A DNA stretch of 64,000 nt from Rhizophagus clarus (GCA_015698045.1 BLAL01000261.1:558001-622000); one strand, 5' to 3'. Shown: positions 23,171-35,600, counted from the first letter of the stretch. Program-made: numbers and translations. Notes: generated by a model not told the origin, from the sequence alone.

Positions 23171-23958
23171 CGCTCAAAAATTGGCATACACACTGCCTCA
23201 ACCCAGTTTAAACCATGATCAGACCTCAGAAGTGCTTACAGTATCCCACCAATATACCAGTAACAGATAGGCAATAGTTGGATTATAAACGGTATACTTC
23301 TGGCAATCAAATAGACTGGGCTAAGATAATACATATTGCAGTCCTTGGACAAGAGAGCGTTATGGCACAAATGCATATATATTGGGTTCTGGAAACATTC
23401 CCAGAATATTCCTATTACTATCCCGTAACTATGTGAGAGTGTTTAGTACTGTAACAGAATCACGTGACTGGCACAGTAAGGCGTAGTATAAATTTACTTA
23501 ATTTTGGCCAACACTATTCCATGATTTTGGCCAGATCTTTTGACATAAATAACTCGACATTCAAGCTGGCATTCAAGCTGACCTGAAACTGGCAAACTAA
23601 TAGAATTACTCTAGTTCCTTGCCAGTTCCTCACTAGTTTCATGACAGCTCCAGGATACTATCAGGTCACTACCATGGTGCCAGCTTGGATCCTCCAAATC
23701 ACATGCTCTCAAGATCAGCCTGAATTATGCCATAGTGCTAGCCAAATTTAGACATAGATTTACATCAAATTTACTGCACCACCTAACACTTTTTTTTTAC
23801 CATAATTTGGCATTTTAACAGGTAACCAAATAGGTGCAAAAGGTGAGTATCTCAACATGAAATCTAGCACTCAATCGGGTACAGGAAACCAGTATCCTTA
23901 CCGTAAATCAGGTATTCAAACAGCTACAGAAAGCTAACATCAATAATATGAAATTTGA
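23171..23958. other. Noncoding region
   Basis: No coding signal. Contains TTTTGGCCA motifs at about 23,503 and 23,525, also seen near 29,440, 38,475 and 41,405. Confidence 0.35.
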
Positions 23959-24207
23959 CGTGAGAATAGATTGAGAACAAGAAGAAAAGTGTGGAGTAAA
24001 TAGATTATCCGTCATGATACAAGAAAGAATTATGCTGTAGATGATACAAAATCAGAAGACACTGGCTCTGAATCTGAGTCAAGCGATCCCAAAAAGATCA
24101 GTCTAGCATCCGAGTCTCAGGCTTCATCTTCTCAATCTAAAAACAAGGAATTCAATCCCTTTGAATCGCAGATAGAGGAAATTGATTCAATGTTAGCTGA
24201 CTTCTAA
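23959..24207 (+). pseudogene. Basic/acidic protein tail of the polymerase-bearing element
   Basis: The open frame reads RENRLRTRRKVWSK, an in-frame TAG (24,001), then IIRHDTRKNYAVDDTKSEDT and a Ser/Glu-rich tail ending EEIDSMLADF with TAA at 24,205. The basic block followed by an acidic low-complexity tail suggests the C-terminus of a DNA- or RNA-binding element protein. No start or family is visible. Confidence 0.35.
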
Positions 24208-26169
24208 GCCTTCGCTTGCATGCAAACTCTTTTTTTTGCGTAAAGATAGAATTATATTAAGGAAAGAAATAAAAATTTTTGCTTTAGCGTCTTATGTACA
24301 TAAGGACTGATCTGAGCCTATTTTTGAGAATGCTTCTGGAAGAATTAACATGTGCATGTGTCTGAGCCTATTTTCGAGGCAATCATAGATTTTGGGATGT
24401 ATATATAGACAATCAACCAGCAGTGCCATCTTGTTCGCTTTCTAGATATATTACCTAGCTCTATATGTCTAATGTAGGGAATACATAGAATCAGGGCAAA
24501 GTCACGTGATAGTACCCCAAGGTAGAATTATATTAAGGAAAAGAAATAAAATTTTTACCTTAGGGTACTATGGGCGATAGACAAGAGGAGGGCCGGAAAG
24601 CTAGAGATTTGTAAGAATATATACGAAAAAAGTACCAAAAAATATCGCATTAAGAGATGGGCAAAAAAAGCTCAGGCGAAAAATAAAAACCAGCCAGCAT
24701 ACTCTCTCCCCCATGTTTCTCGATACCCAAATTCAGGATGAAAAAGCCTGGTAACTGAAGAATCGACACCCTTCCGCCTGCATTTAAAATGATAAATGAA
24801 AGCCAGCCAGCAAGAGATTGCACAAGGAATTCAGCGAAGTTCTGGCCAGGAAGAAGCCCCCAAATCAAGTGAATAACAGTAAAGCAATGAAAAGCCCATA
24901 AAGCATGAAAACAAGTAAACAGGTAATACTATAACAGTAAGTAGGTAACATTATAATGATAAGTAGCAAACACTCTTATAAGAGTGTTTGCTACTAAAGG
25001 CAATTAAATAGATGCATATTTTATTTATATTTATTAATTAATAAATTATAAAAAGAGAAAATAAATATATATTTTTTTAAAAACTCTTCCTGTTAATTGT
25101 TACGCCTATTTTTTTCAGAAAAAATTTTTCAAAAATAATTTTGAAAAAATAAAATAAACAGTTAACAAAGTATAGTAACAGTATTTTTGTTTATATACTT
25201 ATTAAGATATTAAGCAGAAGAAATTTTTAGAAACAAGAATGGTGAAATTTGGCTGAGTACAAGGACTTTTTGCTCACAGACGTCACAAAGAAGGTATTGA
25301 TGATGGGTTCAAAAACCAAAATGTCTATAGAAGGGTTTTACTGTTCACAAAACATATAGAAATAGGTAGTGAGAGTCTTCCAAGAAATAAGAAACAAGTC
25401 CTAGTTATAGCATTTACTAGAACATTTTGATGTAAAGTATATATTAGAATATTTTTAAAGCACATAATGAACAATGGTCAATAGCTTTAGAAAAATCAAG
25501 ACCATATGCACCGATCCTTGAAATTAGCTTAAATTAAGAATTTTTAATAAAAAATTAGTAAACAGTGCAAAATACGATTGTGTTACACATTCATCTTATC
25601 AATCTTATGTAGAATAATCAGAAAATAAAAAAATTTTTTACAACTTGTACTTAAAAATTAAAGTAATAACGACTTTTTATAACCCATCAACTATTTTAAG
25701 AATCTATTACTTTTTACACCAGTTGCAAATAAAAGTTTTGTGAATACAATAGTAGTTATTTGCAGTTGTTAATGGTATTATTTATTCTCCAAAAGCTTTT
25801 TCATGATGTAAAATAATTAAATAAGGCAGTAAGAATAACCAGGTTTCATATGAATTTGCTATAATATTTAAAGAATTTTGAAAATAAAGAAATAACCAAA
25901 ATTTTCATTATCTTTTATTAATTTTTAATTTTAAAAATTTTGTTTTTAAAATATAAAGACAAAGAATCTTTCTTTATATCATTTACCGATGATGATTTTA
26001 AAACTAACAATGATTTTAAAACTCATGCAGGCTCCTCCTAGGGAAATCACTTAACCGACATTGAAATCTCGTGATATTTAAATCCACCAGTACGAAAACT
26101 TTGACTTTTAGATAGATGATTGTTGTCACAGAGCCTTGCGAATGCCGTAATCTCTTTGACCATATACTC
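24208..26169. other. Noncoding DNA with short hairpin repeats
   Basis: Contains two related ~58-bp hairpin units (about 24,238-24,290 and 24,511-24,569) sharing AGAATTATATTAAGGAAA, the second with inverted ends AGTACCCCAAGGTA/TACCTTAGGGTACT. Also holds the 34-bp palindrome at 24,962. The remainder (25,000-26,000) is A/T-rich without coding signal. Confidence 0.4.
24962..24995. repeat. Perfect 34-bp palindrome
   Basis: AGTAGCAAACACTCTTA is followed immediately by its exact reverse complement, with no loop. It could extrude as a cruciform or represent two abutting element ends. Confidence 0.75.
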
Positions 26170-27480
26170 TTGACCTCAATTGTCCTTAATTCCAAAAGTC
26201 CGGTCATACTTTTCGTCTGGCAACACTACAAAAAAGAAAAAAAAAAAATAAATAATTAATTAATTAATTAAAAAAAAATAATGAAAAAATTCACCCCAAC
26301 CCTCCCTTACCTTAATTCCAATAGTCCGGTCATGCTTTTCGTCTGGCAACATTACAAAAAAGAAAAAAAAAATTACTAATTAATTAATTAAATAAAAAAT
26401 CAACAAAAAACACCACCCCAACCCTCCCTTACCTTATTTAATTCCAATAGTCCAGTCGTACTTTTCATCCGGTAACACTACAAAAAAGAAAAAATAATAA
26501 TAATAATTAAATAATTAAATAAAAAAAACAACGAAAAGCATCTTCCCAACACTTCCTTACCTTAATTGTCCTTAATTCTAAAAGTCTTTTCGTCCGGCAA
26601 CACTACAAAAAAGAAAAAAGAAAATAAAATAGTTAATTAAATAAAAAAAAACCCCCAAAAAACACCACCCCAACCCTCCCTTACCTTAATTCCAAAAGTC
26701 CGGTCATGCTTTTCATCTGGCAACACTACAAAAAAGAAAAATAATAATAATAATAATTAATTAATTAAATAAAAAAAAATAACGAAAAGCATTTCCCCAA
26801 CACTTCCTTACCTTAATTGTCCTTAATTCCAAAAGTCTTTCGTTTGGCAACACTACAAAAAAGAAAAAAAAAAAAATAGTTAATTAAATAAAAAAAACCT
26901 GAAAAACACCACCCCAACCCTCCCTTACCTTAATTCCAATAGTCTGATCATGCTTTTCGTCTGGCAACACTACAAAAAAGAAAAAAGAAAAAAAAAATAA
27001 TTAATTAAATAAAAAAAAAATCTGAAAAACACCACCCCAACCCTCCCTTACCTTAATTTCAATAGTCCGGTCGTGCTTTTCATCCGGCAGCACTACAAAA
27101 AAGAAAAAAAAAAAATAATTAATTAATTAAATAAAAAAAAACTGAAAAACACCACCCTAACCCTCCCTTACCTTAATTCTAATAGTCTGGTCGTGCTTTT
27201 TGTCCGGCAACACTACAAAAAAGAAAAAAGAAAAAAGAAAAAAAGAATAATTAATTAAATAAAAAAAAAAACTGAAAAACACCACTCCAACCCTCCCTTA
27301 CCTTAATTCCAATAGTCCAGTCGTGCTTTTCGTCTGACAACACTACAAAAAAGAAAAAAGAAAAAAAAAATAATTAATTAAATAAAAAAAACTGAAAAAC
27401 ACCACCCCAACTCTCCTTTACCTTAATTCCAATAGTCTGGTCATGTTTTTCATCTGGCAACATCACAAAAAAAAAAATTT
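26170..27480. repeat. Minisatellite, about 11 copies of a ~118-bp unit
   Basis: Each unit contains CCTTAATTCCAATAGTCCGG, then TCATGCTTTTCGTCTGGCAA, CACTACAAAAAAGAAAA, a TTAATTAA-rich stretch, and CACCACCCCAACCCTCCC. Copies begin near 26,170, 26,311, 26,431, 26,560, 26,683, 26,808, 26,926, 27,046, 27,166, 27,295 and 27,417. Most length variation lies in the A and TTAA tracts. Base usage is asymmetric: one strand is C/A-rich. Confidence 0.85.
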
Positions 27481-28105
27481 TTTTTCAAGATCAGATATTC
27501 GGATTATTTGATTAAATCAGCAAGTCACATGTGAGGCCTTTATACTGAATAATTTGTTATAGTGTTGAATTTTTTTTTATTTAATTTTATTTGATCAATT
27601 AAAATTGAAATAAAAGAATTAAAATTAAAGTTTTAAAAAGTGAATGAAAAGAAACAAATAAAATAGATTACCTAATAAACAAATAAACATTATCGCTGAT
27701 GAAAAAACTTCCAGAGCCCAGAGGCACTATATTTTTTTTTTTTTACGCGTTTACCACTTGTTTACCTAAATAATCAGATCATAATACTGGTTATACCAGT
27801 TCAAAAACTGCATATATCCCTTTTTTATATCAACTCATAAGATAAGCTTATCATAAATGGTAAGCGATATTACCTTTTATGTTATAGATAATTAACGCTA
27901 GTAGTTTTGTTCAGACTTAAGCTACTGTAGTAGAAGGAAATTTTTTTTAATATTTTTTTTTAAAATAAATAATCATTTTTTTTTTTATCATTTTTTTTTA
28001 AAATAAAAAATCTTTTTTTTTTTTTAACATTTTTTTTTTAAAATAAATAATCATTTTTTTTTTTTTTTTTTAAAAATAAAATAATCTTTTTTTTTAATTC
28101 TTTAG
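27481..28105. other. A/T-rich region with T-run repeats
   Basis: No gene. 27,940-28,100 consists of four degenerate repeats of T-run plus AAAATAAATAATC. Confidence 0.45.
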
Positions 28106-28357
28106 TTAACGGTGTCACCTTTAGCTTTGGGATTAAGTGCTGTAACAGGTAAGTTTTTTTTTTTTGCTTTTATTCTTTTTTCTTTTTCTCTTATTAACTT
28201 GTTCTTTTTTTTTAGGTGCGGCTGTTTTTAATTCCATTTCAGTGGAAATTCAAGGTGAGTTTTAATTCTTTTTTTTGTTTTCTTTTCATTCTTTCCCTTG
28301 TTCCTTTACTAAACTTTCTGTCTTTTTTAGATGTGTATCATTTGAGTGAAAATTCAA
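28106..28357 (+). other. Series of three phase-compatible micro-exons
   Basis: Exon-like pieces 28,106-28,148 (43 nt), 28,216-28,254 (39 nt) and 28,331-28,357 (27 nt) are each flanked by T-rich TTTAG acceptors and GTAAGT/GTGAGT donors. All junctions are phase 1. The joined translation starts LTVSPLALGLSAVTG and continues through VFNSISVEIQ and VYHLSENS. This looks like a gene remnant or a gene with very short exons. No first or last exon was located; no family is assigned. Confidence 0.35.
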
Positions 28358-29130
28358 GTAAGTCTTTTACGTCTCTTTCTCTTGTTATTTTATTTTTCTT
28401 TTAAGATGATATTAACCGTTTTCTTTTTCTTTTTTCTATGGGTGGGTGTTTTGGCTTTTCTTTCATTTTTTTATTTCTTTTATTTTCATGATTTCTTTGT
28501 TTCTTTTTTTCATTGTTTCTTTCGTTTCTTTCCATGGTTCTTTCATTGATCTTTTGTAGTTCCCTTTGTTATTTCTTTCATTGATCTTTTGTTCCTTTTG
28601 TCATTATTTCTTTCATTGCCTTTTTGGTTTCTTTTATTGATTTTTGGTTTCTTTCGTTGCTTTTTTTCATTTCTTTAATTTATCTTTGGTTTCTTTCATT
28701 GTTTTTTCCATTTCTTTCATTGATCTTTGATTTCTTTCATTGCTTTTTTTATTTCTCTCATTACTCTTTGGCTTCTTTTGTTGCTTTTTTTTCATTCCCT
28801 TTATTGATTTTCATTCCTCCTTTGCTTCCTTTCATTCTCTTTTATTCCCCCTGTTTTTTTTTCATTCGCTATTTGTTTCTTTTATTCCTTTTAATTCCAT
28901 CTTTGTTTCTTTTATTTTTTTTCATTTTCTTTATTCCTTTTCATTTCCCTTTTGTTTTCTCATTCATTTTTATTCTTTTTTTATTTCATTCATTCCTTTT
29001 CACTATCCTTTATTTTTTTTGTTCTTTCTTCATTTCTCTTTGATTATCTTTGCTTCCCTTCATCCTTTTTCATTTATCTCTTCTTTCCTTTATTCTTCTG
29101 TCATCCTTTCTTACTGTATTTTCTATTCTT
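28358..29130. repeat. Polypyrimidine tract of TTTCTTTCATT-type repeats
   Basis: About 770 bp of almost pure pyrimidine on the plus strand, built from degenerate TTTCTTTCATTGATCTTTGG units. Long translated frames through it (Phe/Ser/Leu-rich) are artefacts of composition. It directly follows the micro-exons, so it may be an expanded intronic polypyrimidine tract. Confidence 0.65.
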
Positions 29131-29767
29131 ATATATTGCAGTACATTTGCAATTAGTACAGAACTATAGCATTAATATTACAGTTAAAATTGTGCAATTG
29201 TGGTTCAATTTTTTTATAAAATCATATATACATTGTGGTGTAATTTTTTTTCTTTTGATTAAAATATAATTTCTTTCATACAATTTTCTTTTATAGTGAT
29301 ATTAATTAATATTCAACAAATTATTAAATGTGAAATTGTCTTTGTAATTATAGATTTTATAGATTGTAACGTTAAAGTTTTTTTTTTTTTTATTTGACTA
29401 AATATCATTACTATCATATTACCAGTTACGGTATATTAAATCTAGCCAAAATTATGTTAAATCTAGCCAAAATTATGTTAAATCTAGCCAAAATTAAAAT
29501 CGTCTTAAATTGCATTTTTTAAAATTGTACGCACTTTTTTTGGATTATTATATTGCATATCTTTAACTTTTATAATACATTGTATAACAAATTTTAATAT
29601 ATTTGGATGATGAAATAAATCCGCCAATATGAGTATATAAATAAACAAATTAGAGAGGGAACTAAAGTATTATGAAAAGTATATAATAATATAAAATTAT
29701 ATAAATACAATATAACCTCTTTTTTTTCTTTTTTTGTTTAGAAGGTAGTGAAAGCATATACTGAAGC
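29131..29767. other. Noncoding flank of the Maverick element
   Basis: A/T-rich DNA. Three tandem copies of a 21-bp unit, TTAAATCTAGCCAAAATTATG, start at 29,436. The sequence TGAAGC (29,762-29,767) directly abuts the Maverick left end and is a candidate target-site duplication. Confidence 0.45.
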
Positions 29768-30545
29768 AGAACAAAATGGGGGTTCTGGGACAAGATTTCT
29801 GAATAGGTATAATTAGTGTAAGCCTCTCTCGGCTTATTTCCTGATATATGAAATTTATGTAATCTTTTTTTAACCCAAATTTGTTCTCAAAACCAGGAAA
29901 TATAGCGAAATACGATATTGAATTTAAGTTTTAAATCAGGCTGAGGCACAAATTTTGTTAACATATCCTTTTACCCAATTTTTTAGTTTTTAAGTTAAAG
30001 GAGATAACCATCTTTGTTAACGCGCTAGCCCAATTTTAATCTCAAATAATATAACGAAAAAAGTATGCCATATTGCTTGCCTCTTAGGAGAACGCTGAAC
30101 ACCGAGGACCAAAGTGTCTGAGTGTATTCAGCATTCGACCTGTCAAGCATAATTTACATACCATATTTTTATGTTATACTAGAATTAATTCAAAAACTGA
30201 TTTATAGTTATAAACAAAGATCAAATTTTGGTACCATGACTAAAGGGAGGGTACCAAAATCTTGAATGATAGAAAGTAAATCAAAAGGGCCATTGAACCT
30301 ATTCTAGTAAACCAATAATTTCTTGATATACAAGAAATCATTCTAGAGCCAATTCTTTACCAAAATACAGGGACAAAAAGTTATACGAAAAAAAAAAGTC
30401 TTACCTCTGGGGTACCAAAATTTCTGGGTATACAAAGATTAAGAATACCAAAATTCTGGCGCAAGGTACCAAAATTTTAATAGCTTAGCTGACATTCTGA
30501 AAAGCCCTAGAGCGTAACCTCTGATAGTGTTTAGAGACATAAAAC
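29768..30545 (+). repeat. Left terminal inverted repeat of the Maverick
   Basis: 778 bp, matching the reverse complement of 48,623-49,399 at about 96% identity by eye. About 33 substitutions were counted between arms, all transitions, plus one A-run length difference. Both arms contain repeated GGTACCAAAATTT-type blocks near their inner ends. Confidence 0.85.
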
Positions 30546-30648
30546 TTATAGGGTATATAATTAATTAATTAAAGAAAGAAATTTTATAAGTATTATATAG
30601 TAGTTGCAATACTATAATTAAAAAAAGAAATTATATAAGCATTATATA

Positions 30649-33600
30649 ATGGTTATTCATACTTGTGATAGATGTGGTAAAAACTTTCCCAAATTATGGA
30701 AACTTAGACGTCATCAAGAAAGACAATTTCAATGTTGTCAAAAAATTATACCTAAAGTTATTCAACCTTTACCTACCCCATTAGTTCCACCTATCATTCA
30801 ATCACCCAAAAATCAAGAGAATGATCCTAAAACAGGTCCCAGCCCATCAACCCAAGCAAATAGAGAAGAGCAGGCAGAACCTAGCGAGGTCACTCAAGAT
30901 AAGTTTATTGATAGGCATGCAAGAAAGCCTAGAGAGCATATGAAAACATGGGGTGCTAGATTACGCCAAAGATGGTCCGAAGTTACTGGCGAAGAACTTG
31001 ATTTGCTACTAAACTTAAAAGAATGTCAGCGACTACATCATAAACTATTACAAGCTGATGATGAGGCTTTCGAGGAAAATATTCCTCAAGAGGTGGGACC
31101 TAGAGAAGTTGAGCAACAAAATGCTCAAGAGCAAGACGCAATCCCAAAGGAACCTATTCAGGAGGATATTATCTTTAAAGAATGTCCAGTTGGAAGAGAT
31201 CCAGAAAAACCGCATAGAAATCGTTCTTTAATGAACAAATGGGTGGGCAAAATTCCCCATTCAGATGACAATCCAACATATACTTTTATTCAACAAATAG
31301 CTAAGCCAGAAGAATATAAAAAAATGCCATACATGCCTCAACTTATAGGATTAATTCGTCCAAAAATAAAGGAAGTTTTTCAAACAGAGCTTCATAAAAA
31401 AGATCAAATAAAATCAGCCATAGTAGCATTGTGCCAATATTCAATTGCTAAAAGAAAGCTAAATGATACAAGCGAACCAGCAGAAGTAGAGAAATATCAT
31501 AAAGGAGATATGCGAGCAATTCTTTTAGAAGAGGATATAGAGGAGCACATAACCAAAACTATTGGGGAAATAGATATGCAAATTGAGGGAACATTAAAGA
31601 AAAGATCTCGTTATATTCTCAAACGAATTCTTGAAATATCTATTGAGACATATACACTTCGTAGAGCTCTTGGAGGGTCTTACATCCCTACTCCCAAGAA
31701 ATTAGCTAATACAAAGAGTACAATCAATCCAGATAATCAAGGTCTCATTAATCCAGAAACAAATAGTCCTTCAGAAAGATGTCTTCAAAATGCATTGGGT
31801 GCATATTTTGCTTATCAGGATGGACATACAGATCATCTAGAACGAATCTTTCGAGTTAAGAAATACAAGCCCTATTTAGATATTGTTAAGTTAGATGGTA
31901 TCCCAATGCCAACTCCCATCTGTTCACGTATATTTGATAAAATTGAGAAGATGAATCCAGATATCTCCATCAGTATCTGGGGATGGAATGAAGAATCGGC
32001 TACCCCAAAAGCTGTAATGGCTAGTAAAAACTTTAAAAGAAAACCTAAAATTCGATTATTGGCTCTTACAGATATTATCAAATCTGAGGATGGAGATAAA
32101 TACAGGCAAAAGAACCACTTTTTCTGGATCAAAAATCATAGCAAATTAATATATGGGGATACTGTGCATAAAGAAAAGAAGTATCTATGTAATGGATGCT
32201 TTCAAAGCTGGACCTCTGAAAAAACTCTAGAACGTCATTTAGAATGGTGTCCAGGATTACATGAAAATGCACCCCAGAGAGTTGCAATGCCAGTGAAAGG
32301 GGTTAATGATTTTGAGGGGTTCAAAAACTATGGTAGGATGATCAATGCCCCATGTATTATCATAGCTGATTTCGAGGCTGACAACAAAAAGTGTGATGAA
32401 GCATATGGAGGAAGCATGCAAAAACTAGCTGAACAGAAGGCTAATAGTTTCTGCTACCTGGTTCACTGGATTGACACTGGAGATGTATGGGGTCCATTCC
32501 TATACAGAGGAGAAAATGCCACCCAAGAATTTGTTTAAAGAATCGATCAGGAATTGGTCAAAATCAATGAGGTCCTAGCTATCAAGCATGAGCGAATTGA
32601 GACTGAGGAAGACAAGAAAAAATTTGCTGAAGCTATTAGCTGTTGGATTTGCAAAGGTAAGTTCGATATAGATACAAATGAAATAGAGCGCTTAGAAGAT
32701 AAAATAACCTATCTTAAAGAGAAGCTAAAAAACTTTAAAAAAGAGTCAGCAGAATATAATGCCATCCAAACAACTATTGATAAGGCAACTAAAGCTATTG
32801 ACAGCGAAAAAGCTAAGACTAATAAGGTTTGGGATCATTGCCATATCACAGGTAAGTTTTGTGGATCAGCTCATAGAGATTGCAATCTCAAACTCCAGAT
32901 TCAAGCTTGGAAGACCCCAATCCCAGTTATCTTTCACAACTTCTGGGGTTATGATTCTCACTTGGTTTATGAATCTGTTAGACGATCAGCTAATGCTCTT
33001 CATATCCAAGTCATAGCTGAAACATTTGAGCGATATAAGGCTATGAAAGTAGGTCAGCTCAAATATATCGATAGCCAGCAGTTCATGAACAATAGCTTGG
33101 CAAATCTCACAAAAAACTTGGGCGATGACCACCCAATTACCAGCCAGCACTTTAAAGGCTTTACTCCTGGATAAATTTCCCTAGCAACTCGTAAGGGAAT
33201 ATATTGTTATGACTATATCGATTCTCAAGATAGATTCTTGGAGACTGAACTCCCACCAATTCACGAATTTACTACAACTCTAAAAGGGAAGATCTCATAG
33301 GAAGACTACCATCATACACAAAAAGTATGGAAAACATATGGCTGTAAAAATCTAGGTAAGTACCATGATCTTTATCTTAAAATTGACGTACTCTCTCTTG
33401 CAGATGTCTGGACCCAATTTAGAAAGACATGCATAAAATATTATGAGCTCGATCCTAGCCACTATGTCTCTGCCCCATCCTTATCCTGGGATGCGATGCT
33501 CAAGAAAACTGGGGTTAAGATCGAGCTATTTACAGATATGTCTATGTACGACTTTATCGAGAAAGCCAAGAGAGGTGGTATATCTAAGGCTTGTAAGCGT

Positions 33601-35099
33601 TATTTCAAAGCCAATAATCCTAAGATGGGTCAGGCATTCAACCCATCCAAACCCACATCATGGATATCATATGTAGATGTAAACAATCTTTATGGCTGGG
33701 CTATGAGCTAGTTCTTACCTATTGGAAATTATCAATGGGAAGCTAGCCAGGAATACCTTCTAAAAAACTTTGCTATGCAAAAGAAATATCTCGAAAAAAT
33801 TCTTAAGACTAAGGCAAATGCCTCACGCGGATATTTCTTAAATATTAAGTCTCACTTTCCTCTCAAGACCCATGATTATTTAAGAGACTTACCTCCAGTT
33901 GTGGAGAATGTCACAGTAGGAAAGGATTGGCTTAGCCCATATAATGAGGAGCTTGTAAATAACTTGGATGGAGGACACTTCTCTAAGACGGAAAAGTTAG
34001 TCCCCCATCTTGGTCTGAGAAAGGATTATGTCATCCATTACCTGGAGCTCCAATATTATGTAAAATTAGGCATGGTTGTAGATGAAGTTTCAGAGATCCT
34101 TTCTTTTGACCAGACTAACTGGCTTGCCCCATATATTGCATTTAATACCGAGAAATGACAAGGGGCTAAGAATACCTTCGAAAAAGACTTCTTCAAGCTC
34201 ATGAATAACTCAGTATATGGTAAAACTATGGAGAATGTTCGCAAATACCAGGATGTCAAGCTCATGAAAATGAATAATGAACGAGATGAAAAGTCCTTCT
34301 TGAAGAAAGTCAGTAGCTCGAGATTCAAATATGGACATCCGCTTGGAGATACACTGATAGGAGTACATATGGGAAAGGCTAGTGTGACTCTCAATAAACC
34401 CATTATTGTTGGGGCATCTGTCTTGGGTCTTAGCAAGCTCCATATGTATCAATTCTGGTATGGATATATAAAGGAGAGATATAGTGATAATGCCCAGCTT
34501 GGTTATATGGATACAGATTCCTTTATATTCCAAGTCGAGACTGAAGATATCTATAAAGATATGGCTGAGCATCCAGATCTCTTCGATCTCAATGACACTA
34601 AAACTATTGGGCTTTTCAAGGATGAGACTCCAGGTAATGTGATCACAGAATCTTTTCACATTCAAACCAAGTCTTACCATTATGTCTTAGCCGATAAGTC
34701 TACAAGGTCTAAGCATAAGGGGGTTAGTAAGAAGGGTATGAAAGAAATGGCAGAGAACACATATCCCGAAAGTAAATCCCATTAACTCAAGTATATCAGG
34801 ATTGTTTATTCCAGAAAAAGGTATTCTATGCCAAGAATGTTGGTTTCTGATCAAAGGACCACATATTATCTCTAGTCGAGTCTGAGAAAAAAACACTCTG
34901 TCCCATAGATACTAAGCGCTAGATCCTATCAGATGGAATAACTACTTTACCATATTTCCATTGGCGCATTATATTTTATAAGAATATGGTAAAAACTGAT
35001 ATTCCTCATGAACAGGCAGAAAAAAGAGCTATGAGGGCCAAGCTCCCAGAGAAATATCTAAACGAATGTGTGTCTCACATATCTAGTCTTCAGACATAA
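30649..35099 (+). pseudogene. Maverick-type (protein-primed) family B DNA polymerase, N-terminal zinc finger, disrupted
   Basis: ATG 30,649, about 1,480 codons. Features in order: a C2HC finger TCDRCGKNFPKLWKLRRHQ at residues ~4-30; a long helical N-terminal region; a second finger LCNGCFQSWTSEKTLERH (near 32,190); Exo I IIADFEAD (near 32,360); an inserted treble-clef-like finger, CWICKGKF ... DHCHITGKFCGSAHRDCN (32,640-32,890); Exo II FHNFWGYDSHLVYES; Exo III YLKIDVLSLADVW; motif A YVDVNNLYGWAMS (near 33,680); motif B KLMNNSVYGKTMEN (near 34,205); motif C GYMDTDSFIF (near 34,505). This is the polymerase set of Mavericks and related linear plasmids. In-frame stops: 32,536 TAA, 33,172 TAA, 33,298 TAG, 33,709 TAG, 34,156 TGA, 34,848 TGA and 34,920 TAG, plus one frameshift near 34,785. 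Stop at 35,097. Confidence 0.9.
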
Positions 35100-35162
35100 G
35101 CTAAATAGTGATGTGTAGTCAGATCATATACATTATTATATTATTCTTTTCTTTCCATTAAT

Positions 35163-35417
35163 TAGACTAACTTCTGCAGTACCGAAGGTAAGAATGGAAA
35201 GCGATCGCCAAGCCAAAAGGATCCCAGAGGACCAAGTAAAAAAGATTTATCCAATAATTTACCTAGCGATTTGGAGGAGCTAACCAAAGTATTTGAGAAA
35301 AATTTGGAGAGACTAGAAAACCTTGTAAAATTGTTTAAAAGCGATGTGAATAAAATGTTTGATATTTCTGATTCCAGTTTCCCAAGCAGTTCGATTAATG
35401 CTAGTCTGGAGAAATGA
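35163..35417 (+). pseudogene. Charged coiled-coil ORF or terminal exon downstream of PolB
   Basis: A frame following a TTCTGCAG acceptor-like site reads STEGKNGKRSPSQKDPRGPS, then LPSDLEELTKVFEKNLERLE (amphipathic helix) and ends SINASLEK at TGA 35,415. No initiator Met is present in frame, so it may be the last exon or a relic. Lies on the polymerase strand, 60 bp after its stop. Function unknown. Confidence 0.35.
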
Positions 35418-35600
35418 TCATCATCTCAGAAAAATTGCTGAGCCATGCACTGCGCCTTCGGCCAAATTGTGCGACAAAATAAATTTTTTCCCCAAACAAA
35501 TATGAGAAAAAAATGTGAAAGAAGGTCTAGTTGCAACACAGGGCCTACCATATAAGTAAATAATAATGTTAAAACCATATGTTATGGAGGGCTGAGGGAG
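35418..35600. other. Convergent 3' region with UUCG-type hairpin
   Basis: Contains GCGCCTTCGGC near 35,450, a short stem closed by a TTCG-type loop. GCGCCTTCGGC also occurs at 13,778. Probably 3'-end sequence of the flanking convergent genes. Confidence 0.3.

Noticed and set aside
26170-27480. CRISPR array
   Set aside because: Units are contiguous tandem copies without unique spacers, in a eukaryotic context.
28346-29269. Long Phe/Ser/Leu-rich open frames
   Set aside because: Products of the polypyrimidine tract; no domain, start context or splice structure.
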